From CAZEAC01 sp964510065 (GTDB lineage: Bacteria > Bdellovibrionota_C > UBA2361 > CAIXSY01), in NCBI GenBank assembly GCA_964510065.1, contig CAZEAC010000031.1:1-48843 (forward strand): DNA of 48,843 bases, given 5' to 3'. Shown here piece by piece: positions 34,075 to 42,894 of this stretch (the stretch's first letter is position 1; each line of letters starts with the position of its first letter). The notes under the pieces were generated by a model. That model was not told the origin of the DNA. It made no database searches and was given only the letters and a program-made list of their open reading frames with translations. A program made the position numbers and the translations under genes.

Positions 34075-36782
34075 ATTTGCTTTCCGCTGAGTGGCTAATA
34101 TTATTTCCGCTCCTCTTTATCGCACACTGGCAGTGGCCAGACCTCGAGTTACTACGTCCACTTCGCTTTGTCATAATGAGTCTTTTCATTCTAATACTCA
34201 CTGATCCGACCATACGCCTCAAAAGCGATGCTCTTGACCTTTGGGTGCTTATCGATCGCTCAGCTTCGGTGGACAACGTCCTTGCTCCGCATCGTCGTGA
34301 ATGGGAGACGCTACTACGCGAAGCCAAAGGGAAAAATGACCGAATCTTTTTTGTTGATTTTGCTGATATTGCTACTGTTCGTGGCGAAGGTGACGAAAGC
34401 CACTTTCATCGTCCACCCGAAGAATCGCGAGTCGCTTTGGCTATTAGATTTGTTCTGTCAAAACTCGAAGCGGGCAGAATGAATCGGATGCTTTTACTGA
34501 GCGATGGCTACAGCACCGAATCGCTTAACGGACTTGGTGGGACGCTAGTTGAACGAACTATTCCACTGGATTATCGCTTTATCACTCTCGAAGGGCTTGC
34601 CGACACAAGAGTAGATCAACTGGTGGTACCTACGCAGGTACTCGCGAACGAGCCATTTCTTATTCAAATTGAAGCACGCTCGACAAGTGCTGGCAGCGTT
34701 CCCTACAAACTCGCCAGAAATGGTGTCGAGATAGCGAATGGTCAAATTAGCATCGAACATGGTCGCGGCGTTGCGAGAGTTTCGGACAGCATCGCTAAAG
34801 ATAACGGTGCTGCGCTCTATAGGGCAACGCTTTATCCCTCGAATGACAGCTTTCCGGGTAACAACGAAAGCCAGCAATGGGTTTCCGTAAGCGAATCACA
34901 AACTCTGCTCTTGCTTTCAAGATTCGAGAACAATCCCTTGATCGAACCGCTTCGAAGGCATGACCTAGAAGTGCGTCAGATTCGCGATCCGAGCATGCTC
35001 GACCTGGGCATGCTGAACGGTGCGCGCGCGATAATTTTTCAAGACATCGCCGCGCACGAGATTCCCCACGAGTTTCTGAAAGGCCTTGATTTTTATGTAA
35101 GGCACCAAGGTGGCGGACTAATAATGATAGGCGGTAAAAACAGCTTCGGATCCGGAGGTTATTTCAATTCGCCGATAGATCCGCTACTGCCGGTTTCAAT
35201 GGAGCTTCGCGAAGAGCATAAGAAGATCGCTTCAGCGTTTGCGATCGCGCTTGATCGTTCCGGAAGTATGGCCGCGGCAGTCGAAGGGAATATGGGCGGC
35301 ATGCAGAAGATGGATCTTGCAGATGAAGGCGCCGCTCGCTCGGTCGAACTGATGGGGCCGAAAGATGGTGTCGCGATACTTGCCGTCGACAGTGCGGCGC
35401 ATTCAGTCGTTCCATTTCAAATGGTCGGAAACGATCAGGGCGATATTGCCCGGAAGGCGCGTTCGATCCGCAGCGCCGGAGGAGGCATTTTCGTGTATGA
35501 AGCGCTTCGCGCGGCCTGGGACGAGCTCGAGTCAGCGAAATCACTTCAAAAGCATATCATTCTTTTCGCCGATGCTGCCGACGCGGAAGAGCCCGGGGAG
35601 TATAAAGAACTACTCAAAAAAATTACGGCAAAAGAAACAACGGTAAGCGTAATCGGACTTGGTTCCACCGGCGATTCTGACGCCGAGCTGCTGAAGGATG
35701 TCGCCGAGCGCGGTCAGGGGCGCGTTTTCTTTGTCGCGAATGCTGTCGACCTGCCAGCAGTTTTTGCGCAGGAGACCGTAAGTCTTGCGCGTTCAACCTT
35801 CGTCACTGATCCAACCACAGCAAAGGGATCTCCTGCCTGGAGCACAATCGCCGCGGCCCCGCTTTCATGGCCAGCGCGCATAGATGGCTACAATTTAAGC
35901 TATCTACGACCCGAAGCAAGCTCAGCACTCAATACCACTGACGATTACCAGGCCCCGCTTCTCGCCTTTTGGCAGCGCGGCGCGGGAAGAACGGCCGCAG
36001 TAACTTTTCCTATGACCGGAAACTATTCAAATAGCATTCGTGAGTGGCCGGCATACCAAGATTTCATCGCGACACTTGCTCGCTGGGTCGAGGGACCGGC
36101 GACTCCGCCTGGTGCTGAGATAAGGACCACTCGTTCCGGAAGCTCGCTGATAATCGAGTTTTTTTATGAGAGAGATTGGGAAGACTTGGTCGATAGTCAG
36201 GGCGCTCACTTTTATGTTTCAAAGGGTGACGAGGTTCGCGAGGTCTCATGGGAGAAAGTCGCGCCCGGCCATTTTCAGGCGGTTCAGGAGCTTCAACCAC
36301 AGCAAACGCTCCGCGGGGTTATAAAGGTTGGAAAGCACAGTATGGCGCTCGGGCCGGTAACGTTAGGCCAATCGGCCGAATTTGAGTTTGAGAGAAGCAT
36401 GCGCGAATCGATTAAACAGATCGCTCTTGAAAGCGGAGGGCAAGAAAGAATCGACCTTGCGACAATTTGGGATGCACCGCGAAATCTTTCGGACTACTCG
36501 CTTCGAAAAGCGCTCTTATGGACCTTTCTTGTGCTGTTTTTGCTTGAAGCGCTACTTTCTCGATTAGGAGTACGTCGTATTCGGCTAGTGATACCGAGAC
36601 TCTCAATAGGCGAGTGGAGTCCTTGGCGGACCATAGAAAGTTGGACTCAAGCCGCGAAACAATCTAAGCCTGCGAAACCAGTAATTGAATCGAAGTCTGA
36701 AAGAAATGAGCCCGAAAGGCCGGCTCAGAAGCCACCCTCGCTCAAAGAGGCACTCGAGAAAGCGAAAAGGCGAGGACTGTAG
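34071..36782 (+). CDS. Large membrane VWA protein with glutamine amidotransferase-like region
   Basis: From the ATG at 34071 (AAGGAGG 5 nt upstream, and ATGA overlap with the preceding stop) the protein is 903 residues. N-terminal hydrophobic segments (EWLILFPLLFIAHW, then LRFVIMSLFILILTDP) lead to a first VWA-like fold starting LWVLIDRSASVDN (about 55-67). A GATase1-like region (about 300-375) has GLDFYVRHQGGGLIMIGG. A second, complete VWA domain begins FAIALDRSGSMAAAVEG (about 387-403) and keeps DxSGS. A C-terminal membrane segment (LLWTFLVLFLLEALLSRLG, about 818-836) precedes a Lys/Glu/Pro-rich tail. It is the last gene of the operon. Confidence 0.86.
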   Translation: MNLLSAEWLILFPLLFIAHWQWPDLELLRPLRFVIMSLFILILTDPTIRLKSDALDLWVLIDRSASVDNVLAPHRREWETLLREAKGKNDRIFFVDFADIATVRGEGDESHFHRPPEESRVALAIRFVLSKLEAGRMNRMLLLSDGYSTESLNGLGGTLVERTIPLDYRFITLEGLADTRVDQLVVPTQVLANEPFLIQIEARSTSAGSVPYKLARNGVEIANGQISIEHGRGVARVSDSIAKDNGAALYRATLYPSNDSFPGNNESQQWVSVSESQTLLLLSRFENNPLIEPLRRHDLEVRQIRDPSMLDLGMLNGARAIIFQDIAAHEIPHEFLKGLDFYVRHQGGGLIMIGGKNSFGSGGYFNSPIDPLLPVSMELREEHKKIASAFAIALDRSGSMAAAVEGNMGGMQKMDLADEGAARSVELMGPKDGVAILAVDSAAHSVVPFQMVGNDQGDIARKARSIRSAGGGIFVYEALRAAWDELESAKSLQKHIILFADAADAEEPGEYKELLKKITAKETTVSVIGLGSTGDSDAELLKDVAERGQGRVFFVANAVDLPAVFAQETVSLARSTFVTDPTTAKGSPAWSTIAAAPLSWPARIDGYNLSYLRPEASSALNTTDDYQAPLLAFWQRGAGRTAAVTFPMTGNYSNSIREWPAYQDFIATLARWVEGPATPPGAEIRTTRSGSSLIIEFFYERDWEDLVDSQGAHFYVSKGDEVREVSWEKVAPGHFQAVQELQPQQTLRGVIKVGKHSMALGPVTLGQSAEFEFERSMRESIKQIALESGGQERIDLATIWDAPRNLSDYSLRKALLWTFLVLFLLEALLSRLGVRRIRLVIPRLSIGEWSPWRTIESWTQAAKQSKPAKPVIESKSERNEPERPAQKPPSLKEALEKAKRRGL

Positions 36783-37037
36783 TCTCGGTAGAAGGCGCGA
36801 AGTTTTTTACGAAACTTCTCTGCAGCATCAAGTTGAGTCATGGACGCTGACTTCGCTCAAGAAGCCGCAGGACACGCCAACCTGCAGAACTTTTCAAGCG
36901 CTGTAGTAAGGCAAACGAATCTTCAACCACAATTCTCCCTCCAATTGTTGCAATGCGTAAAAGTAGAAAGCCAATCCAGAACTTGTCAACTCTGTTTGCG
37001 CCTGATTAGCATTATGAAAAATACTTCGAGCTAAGAA

Positions 37038-39320
37038 CTATGATGCTCTCGTCGATGCGACCTTAAGATTCTTAGGTGGCGTCGGGACGACGGGCTGATA
37101 TTCGAAGGCACCGATATCAGCAGCAGCACCACGAGGCCGAGGAGCTCCGCTGGCATCGTTTGCTATGCCGAGATCAGATCCGCGATCAATTAATGGACTG
37201 CCCTGCTTTGGGGCGAAGAAGGCGATTGAATCAAACAGCAATGGGTCAAGCAAGCCGCGACTTACGGTGTTGGCTGCAACGGTGCTCGAAACACCTGAAT
37301 TTACTATAGCTGCGCTCTGGACACCGATGTTAAATATGGAGACGAAGTTATTTGTAACCTGAGTGTCTCTACAGGTGGAAGAGACCCGTATACCTGAATC
37401 TGTGGAGATTGCAGGGTCCGTAACGTAAACTAAGTTGTTTTTAACCTCGGTGCCAGAGAGCGCCTGAGCCCCATCGACACCGAGAAAGATCCCCGCGCCA
37501 GCATTGTTAACGATCGAATTATGAAATAGTTTCGTACCGCTCAACGCAAGATACCCTCGCATTTCAATTCCACTACCTTGGTTCTTCATTATCGAGTTAT
37601 TGAAAATCGAGACATCTAAACCGTTGCTGAGCAGAACCCCACCCTGATTCGCCCAGATGCGATTATTGCGGATTACCGTTCCATCACTGCGGCCGCTAAA
37701 AAGATGGAATCCCCAGGAGGCGTTGTTGTATACACGTGAGTTTTCTATCAGGTTCGTAACACTAGAAATGTAAAGACCATGATTTTCGCTTCCGTCTTTC
37801 ATCTGGCCATTGTCGTGAATATCACAATTAATTATCTCAACATGATCCCCCTGTGGCCCTGTAAGTAAGAAACCATGACTGTTTTGAGCGTTCTTGACCT
37901 CGCAATTTACGAAGCGGATATGGTGTGCGTTGGAAGTTACCTTCACTACAGGCAGATCGTGGTTGTAAGAACTCTCAAACTGGGCATCAAGAATGAGGCC
38001 GTCGAGGATCAAGTAACTGCTCGTTGCTAGATTCACCACGCCGCCAACTTCCCCCCGCGGTTGTAACGTTGGTCGTTCGCCAGGGTAGGCGCGAATTGTA
38101 ATAGGCCGCGACCAACTCTCACCCTGCAGTAGCGTATTCAACAATGCTTCATCGTAGACCCCTTCACGCAAGAAGAGGGTATCACCAGCCTTGAGCAGTG
38201 AAGTTGCTTTGCGCAGTGTGAGGAGGGGAGCTTCCAGAGTGCCTGGGTTTGAGTCCGAACCATTCAGAGACATAAAATAATTTTTACCTGCGGCGCCTGT
38301 GGCGGGAGGTAGACTACTACTGGTGCTGAAGACTCTATCATCAGAAAGTGAAAGATTCCCGAACGCGTCGCTGCCCCGAATTCTATAATGATAGGCGGTT
38401 CCCGGGGTGAGACCCGCAATCGTGATTGTGTGAAAAGCCGCGCGAGCTGTTACGGGATCACTCAACATCCCGTAGCTATTTGTCTCGCCATATTCCAGCT
38501 GCGCATCACTTAATTCATCTGTATGCCAGGAGATCTGAGCCTTGCGGTCCCCTACAAACCTCATCTCAATCGCGGATAGTTGCGGTCCGGTGATATCGGA
38601 CTCTCTCGTATGCTCATAACCGTAAATGCTACTCACCTCGTCAGATGAGAGTGCGCGATTATATAATCGCACCTCATCAATCATACCGCGCAATACATAG
38701 AGCGGTTGGTCAGTGCTCGAAAGTAATGCACCAATCACCAATGGGCGCTCTGAACTATAATTAAGCACCGATGCGCGATTGTCGTCTTGTATGCCATTGA
38801 GATAAAGTCTGGTATCGCCGCTGGTTGTCCCAGACTTGGTAATCACAACATGGGTCCATTCACGGTCATTGAGGCTGGTGATGGATCGAATCGTGCTCGA
38901 AGCACTACCACTTTGAAATCCAAGCGGCCCCGCTTGTGTAGGGATGCTCGAACCGCTGGCGAAGAATTGGCCCACCCCCTTGCTCAAAAAAACTGACTGC
39001 GCAGACGAGGAGGTTAATTTTACCCAGGCTGTGACAGAGAAGGCCCCAGTTAGTTCGAGCTTTGGATTTTGAGCGAGAAGCAAATAGTCGTCAGCTCCAT
39101 CAAAGGAAAGCGCAGCTCCCAACTTACCCTTCACTCGCGCTGGTTGATTTATAAGCGTAGCGTAGAACCCGTTTGGCGAGCTATCGTACGCTATTGTGCC
39201 GCTCGTTTCTTCAAAGCGCCAATATCCTACCAGACCCTCTGTGCTCGGTTGAGCTAAAATCTCTGTGCTAAGAGTGAAGATCTGTAGCACGAGGAGCAGT
39301 ATGGGCGTACCATATTTCAT
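37038..39320 (-). CDS. Secreted multidomain LamG / fibronectin-like / beta-helix protein
   Basis: The 760-residue protein has a signal peptide (ILLLVLQIFTLSTEILA). A LamG/concanavalin-like domain (about 27-235) starts GLVGYWRFEETSGTIAYDSS and includes LSFDGADDYL and IDEVRLYNRALSSDEV. A fibronectin-III or phosphatase-N-like domain follows (about 247-335) with ISWHTDELSDAQLEYGE and GLTPGTAYHYRIRG. Next come SLNGSDSNPGTLEAPLLTL (DUF1565-like, about 353) and a right-handed beta-helix with repeated N/D-rich turns (about 400-700). The end carries DIGAFEY, the common close of such helices. It probably binds or cleaves polysaccharide at the cell surface, but no catalytic residues were assigned. It is convergent with the big operon, with a 255-bp gap. 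Confidence 0.86.
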   Translation of the reverse strand: MKYGTPILLLVLQIFTLSTEILAQPSTEGLVGYWRFEETSGTIAYDSSPNGFYATLINQPARVKGKLGAALSFDGADDYLLLAQNPKLELTGAFSVTAWVKLTSSSAQSVFLSKGVGQFFASGSSIPTQAGPLGFQSGSASSTIRSITSLNDREWTHVVITKSGTTSGDTRLYLNGIQDDNRASVLNYSSERPLVIGALLSSTDQPLYVLRGMIDEVRLYNRALSSDEVSSIYGYEHTRESDITGPQLSAIEMRFVGDRKAQISWHTDELSDAQLEYGETNSYGMLSDPVTARAAFHTITIAGLTPGTAYHYRIRGSDAFGNLSLSDDRVFSTSSSLPPATGAAGKNYFMSLNGSDSNPGTLEAPLLTLRKATSLLKAGDTLFLREGVYDEALLNTLLQGESWSRPITIRAYPGERPTLQPRGEVGGVVNLATSSYLILDGLILDAQFESSYNHDLPVVKVTSNAHHIRFVNCEVKNAQNSHGFLLTGPQGDHVEIINCDIHDNGQMKDGSENHGLYISSVTNLIENSRVYNNASWGFHLFSGRSDGTVIRNNRIWANQGGVLLSNGLDVSIFNNSIMKNQGSGIEMRGYLALSGTKLFHNSIVNNAGAGIFLGVDGAQALSGTEVKNNLVYVTDPAISTDSGIRVSSTCRDTQVTNNFVSIFNIGVQSAAIVNSGVSSTVAANTVSRGLLDPLLFDSIAFFAPKQGSPLIDRGSDLGIANDASGAPRPRGAAADIGAFEYQPVVPTPPKNLKVASTRAS

Positions 39321-39506
39321 TTGTTCATTTTACCATTCAGGTAACTATCCGGCCACTTGTGAATTCCTGCGCTACCTCCGGGTGATGCTTGAAATTTAGA
39401 CTGCAGCGCACATGGTGAATCCTCTCCACAAACGGCTGGAATGTGCGCTAGGTTCGCCGTTCACCGAACCTGCCCATGAATAATCAGCGACCAGTCCTAA
39501 CATTTG

Positions 39507-39533
39507 CTGCACTGACGATGGTAGTCAGTGCAG
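39507..39533 (-). terminator. Hairpin downstream of the small cysteine-rich gene
   Basis: A perfect 10-bp stem CTGCACTGAC/GTCAGTGCAG with a 7-nt loop starts 2 nt after the stop codon of the gene at 39535. No run of T follows on either strand, so it may be a weak terminator or an mRNA 3'-end stabiliser rather than a classical Rho-independent signal. Confidence 0.5.
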
Positions 39534-39534
39534 A

Positions 39535-39945
39535 TTAGCCACACATTGCTTTTATTGTCGCGGCGCGTGGGCATTGCATGGAGCCCGCGTCTTTGCCTTC
39601 ACATTCAACCCGCTCCACGCTTATTTCAAACTTGGATTGACTAATATTTTTCATTGTCCCAGTAATGATCCCCGCGTTCGGACAAAACAAGAGGTATCCA
39701 CCCGCACGGGTGCAGTCCTTGCCCTCGCAATATACACTCTGCTTCTTCCACCCGAATTCAAATCCCCTCTGACCAGCTGGCAATTCAGGCCCATGGAGAA
39801 CTTTAAACGCAAAAACATGCCCAACTTCGGACTGGTAGGCAAAAATCTCTGTTTTTCCAGCTTCAATTGTAAATGTACCAATAACTTCAGCTCGCACAGT
39901 AGTCACTGCGCACATGAGACTGACAAAAAGCGCTAAGGATTTCAA
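39535..39945 (-). CDS. Small secreted cysteine-rich protein
   Basis: The 136-residue protein has a clear signal peptide (SLALFVSLMCAVTTVRA, cleaved before EVIGTF). The mature part is beta-rich with six cysteines (VYCEGKDC, LLFCPNAG, VECEG, MQCPR, AMCG), enough for three disulfides. The run TIEAGKTEIFAYQSEVGHVF near residue 27 is a plausible beta-sandwich start. I recognise no family. It is followed by a strong hairpin and preceded, 20 bp upstream, by a small lipoprotein gene on the same strand. The two are probably co-transcribed envelope proteins. Confidence 0.65.
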   Translation of the reverse strand: MKSLALFVSLMCAVTTVRAEVIGTFTIEAGKTEIFAYQSEVGHVFAFKVLHGPELPAGQRGFEFGWKKQSVYCEGKDCTRAGGYLLFCPNAGIITGTMKNISQSKFEISVERVECEGKDAGSMQCPRAATIKAMCG

Positions 39946-39965
39946 AGCACTTACCTCACAAGAAT

Positions 39966-40193
39966 TTATTTTCGATAATATTTTTTAATTTCAGCCTGAC
40001 ATTCCGCGCTCTTCGGAGCATCGGTGCATAACTGAGGTATTCGCTCGCAGTCCGGCGCACTGACGAAGGACGACGATTCTCCTTCCATCACCGAAGCTAA
40101 AGTCTTGCAATCGGAATATTGCTGCTTCCAATCAGCCCCTTTATCACACGCGCTGATAGCAAGAGTTAGCAAGATTAATACAGCCGTTTTCAT
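39966..40193 (-). CDS. Small lipoprotein
   Basis: From the ATG at 40193 the product is 75 residues. It has a lipoprotein signal (KTAVLILLTLAISAC, lipobox ISAC) and a mature part of about 59 residues with four more cysteines (SDCKTL, PDCER, QLCTD, AECQAE) and a basic end (KKYYRK). A longer version with 33 extra upstream residues is possible but lacks a signal start, and AAAGG lies before the chosen ATG. It precedes the small cysteine-rich protein gene by 20 bp. No family is recognised. Confidence 0.6.
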   Translation of the reverse strand: MKTAVLILLTLAISACDKGADWKQQYSDCKTLASVMEGESSSFVSAPDCERIPQLCTDAPKSAECQAEIKKYYRK

Positions 40194-40215
40194 AGTATAA
40201 CTTACCTTTCGTAAC

Positions 40216-40244
40216 GAGGGAGACGCCCAAAAGGACGCCCCTAC
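40216..40244. repeat. Short G/C-rich inverted/direct repeat remnant
   Basis: The plus strand carries GGGAGACGCCC, AAAA, then GGACGCCCCTAC. GACGCCC occurs twice in direct order, and outer GGG/CCC blocks can pair. It resembles half-degraded dispersed palindromes of the GTAGGGGCGTCC type seen in many genomes, and is unrelated to the CCACAGAG family. It lies in the leader of the small lipoprotein gene. Only one copy is present here, so family membership cannot be shown. Confidence 0.25.
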
Positions 40245-40347
40245 AATAGTTCTTATAATTATCGCCAGTTTTAGTGCGGCTATCAAGCACAAGGTAGCTT
40301 TGGCCGAATAAGCTCACTTTCTCGGAAACTGCCTCTCGCCTGGACTT

Positions 40348-42834
40348 CTAAAGGTCAGGAGACTCGAGATAAGAACTAGCTTCCTCCTCGGGGGGAGGGG
40401 CCACTGGGTCAAAAGTAGCTGAATCGAAACTCTGACTGCTTCGCTGCGGCTCAGAGCCACGAATGAAGTACTCATAGATCGCGCCGGGAGCTTCGGGCTG
40501 TGCTGGTCTGCCTGTGGTCTTATCGATCCACACAGGATCGACCCCTTCCGGTGGGCTGAAATCAAGCGCGGTGAGAGGCTCGGGTTCGACATACTCAATA
40601 CCCAATTTATCTGCTCGCGACTTTGCCTCCTCTACAAGCCTTGCATACCCAATTTCATCCTCATATTTTAGGAAGTCACTCATGATATAAAGCCAAATCG
40701 GCGCAGCGACTACACCGCCAGTTTCTTTGTTGCCAATTTCCTTCTTCTGATCAAATCCAACCCAGATCCCACAGACCCATTGCGGCGTATAGCCAATAAA
40801 CCACGCATCCATCTGGTCATTCGATGTTCCGGTCTTGCCGGCAACTGGCCGGCCGATAGCCTTAATCCTCGTACCCGTGCCGCTCTCGATAACGCCCTTC
40901 ATCATGTTGGCCATAAGAAAGGCGCTCTTTTCATCAATCACCTGACTGCCATTCGAAAAGCGCTCATTTTCATAATCATAGAGCACCTTGCCATCTCTAT
41001 CGACGATCTTGGTAATAAAGACCGAATCAAATAACGCACCACGTGCTGCGAAAACTCCATACGCCCGGGTAAGTTCAAGATTCGTTACTTCGCTACTTCC
41101 CAGCGCCAAAGAGAGATTTCGTCCCAACGGACTGGTAAGGCCCAACTTCTTCGCATAACGGATGACCACATCCACACCAATTTTCGAAACGATATCAGCC
41201 GAAACGAGGTTTCTTGACTTCTCAAGCGCCACGCGCAGTGTAATACCACCTAAAAATTTCTCGTCATAGTTTGCTGGCGTCCAAAATTGATCGCCCACTC
41301 GAAAGGTGCGCGGCGTGTCATAGACAATCGTCGCTGGGGTGTACTTATTAAAATCAACTGCGGAAAGGTATACTATTGGCTTAAATGCGGACCCTGGCTG
41401 ACGCAGGCCCTGGGTTGCGCGGTTGAATACACTTCGCTGATAACTATATCCTCCAATGGTGGTAAGCACCTTTCCCGAATCAGGTTGAATGAGAACCGCC
41501 GAACCCTCTATCTCCGGAGTTTGATCGAGAACAAATCCTTCATAAGGCTTCTCGGATTCCTGTCCATCTTCAGTCTTCGCCGCGACGGGCTTCAAAGAGA
41601 CTTCAATAACATCGCCCGGTCGCATGACTTCAGCTGGTTCAATCCAGCTAACGACATCTTCTTTGCCTAGCTTCTTTTTTGCCCATGTAGCCTCCTTAAG
41701 ATTTACCGTCGCATCGCCTTCGCCAAAACTAATTTTAGCGACTCCACTCGAGCGCTGTACCTCCATAACGAGAGCCGGATACACTGTATTTGGCTCGAGT
41801 GTTTCCGGAAGCTGAGCACCAAAACGAGATTTAAATTCAGCCTGATCATGATTGACAATTGAGGTGAGTGGCCCGCGCCACCCGCGACGCTTATCGATTT
41901 CACGAAGCCCTTTCTGCAGTCCGGCAGTAGCCACTCGGTCCGCAGTCAAGTCAAGGGAAGTATAGACCTGCAAGCCATCACGATCGATATCAAGCTCGCG
42001 CCATTTCTCTGCAAAGACCTTGCGAGCTTCAGCGACATAGTATGGTGCCGAGTAGATGTTCTGCATTGAAGAGGTATAAAATCGGATCTTTTCGCGCTCA
42101 GCCTCATCAGCATCTTCTTGCGTAATAAATCCGACCTTTACCATCTGTCCAAGCACATAACGCTGACGCCTTTTAGCACGATCAAGATGCAGAAGCGGAG
42201 AATAGCGCGACGGTGCCTTTGGAAGTCCTGCAAGCATTGCCGCTTCACCAAGTGTAATCTCGGAAAGCTTCTTCTTAAAATAGAGCTGTACCGCTGCTTT
42301 AATGCCGTAGGCGTTGTTCCCAAAAAAAATCTGATTAAGATATATTTCTAAGATTTCGTCTTTACTAAGCTTCTTCTCGATCCGGTATGATAAAATCGCC
42401 TCTTTGAGCTTTCGCTCAATTTTCCGCTCCGGTGTAAGCAGCAAGTTCTTGACCACCTGCTGAGTAATTGTCGAGGCACCCTGCACAGTTGATCCCGCCA
42501 TCGCATTCTTAACTACCGCGCGAAGGATACTGAGCGGATCAATTCCTTTATGCTGGTAGAAATTCGCATCCTCCGCAGCAAGAAAAGCCTGACGTAAAAT
42601 CATCGGAATCTCGGCAATCTTCGCTGGATAGCGCCGCTCCTCATAGAACTCTGCAACCAGAGTTCCATCATTGGAATAGAGCGAGCTTACCGCCGGCGGA
42701 TGGTAGTCGCTTATATTGTCCATCGTCGGGAGATCGCGAGTCAGGTAGTTGTATCCCCAAAAGCCCACCGCCCCCGCTGCAATGAGAGCCAAAACAAAAA
42801 GCAGCATTAAAAAAAGCAGAAACTTTCGAAACAT
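40348..42834 (-). CDS. Class A penicillin-binding protein, PBP1A type
   Basis: The 828-residue protein both polymerises and crosslinks peptidoglycan. It has one N-terminal membrane anchor (LLFLMLLFVLALIAAGAVGF, about 5-24). The GT51 glycosyltransferase contains EDANFYQHKGIDP (about 92-104), GASTITQQVVKN (about 118-129) and LNQIFFGNNAYGI (about 166-178). The transpeptidase has the catalytic SxxK in GSAFKPIVYL, SxN in EKSRNLVS and KTG in VAGKTGTSND. The region between the domains is large (about 300-420), as in PBP1A/ponA. It ends in an acidic, Pro-rich tail. It lies about 60 bp after the DUF4340 gene on the same strand. Confidence 0.94.
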   Translation of the reverse strand: MFRKFLLFLMLLFVLALIAAGAVGFWGYNYLTRDLPTMDNISDYHPPAVSSLYSNDGTLVAEFYEERRYPAKIAEIPMILRQAFLAAEDANFYQHKGIDPLSILRAVVKNAMAGSTVQGASTITQQVVKNLLLTPERKIERKLKEAILSYRIEKKLSKDEILEIYLNQIFFGNNAYGIKAAVQLYFKKKLSEITLGEAAMLAGLPKAPSRYSPLLHLDRAKRRQRYVLGQMVKVGFITQEDADEAEREKIRFYTSSMQNIYSAPYYVAEARKVFAEKWRELDIDRDGLQVYTSLDLTADRVATAGLQKGLREIDKRRGWRGPLTSIVNHDQAEFKSRFGAQLPETLEPNTVYPALVMEVQRSSGVAKISFGEGDATVNLKEATWAKKKLGKEDVVSWIEPAEVMRPGDVIEVSLKPVAAKTEDGQESEKPYEGFVLDQTPEIEGSAVLIQPDSGKVLTTIGGYSYQRSVFNRATQGLRQPGSAFKPIVYLSAVDFNKYTPATIVYDTPRTFRVGDQFWTPANYDEKFLGGITLRVALEKSRNLVSADIVSKIGVDVVIRYAKKLGLTSPLGRNLSLALGSSEVTNLELTRAYGVFAARGALFDSVFITKIVDRDGKVLYDYENERFSNGSQVIDEKSAFLMANMMKGVIESGTGTRIKAIGRPVAGKTGTSNDQMDAWFIGYTPQWVCGIWVGFDQKKEIGNKETGGVVAAPIWLYIMSDFLKYEDEIGYARLVEEAKSRADKLGIEYVEPEPLTALDFSPPEGVDPVWIDKTTGRPAQPEAPGAIYEYFIRGSEPQRSSQSFDSATFDPVAPPPEEEASSYLESPDL

Positions 42835-42894
42835 TTCTTTCGAGATTAGCGCAGGATCGGGTATCCGTCCATGTTGAGTCGCAGCCGAGACCGT

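Noticed and set aside
36799..36818. Terminator after the big VWA gene (GAAGTTT/AAACTTC hairpin)
   Set aside because: The stem is only 7 bp and A/T-rich, and no T-run follows.
36840..37034. A 64-codon plus-strand gene in the 255-bp gap
   Set aside because: No ribosome site, no signal or domain, and codon pattern unlike the neighbouring genes.
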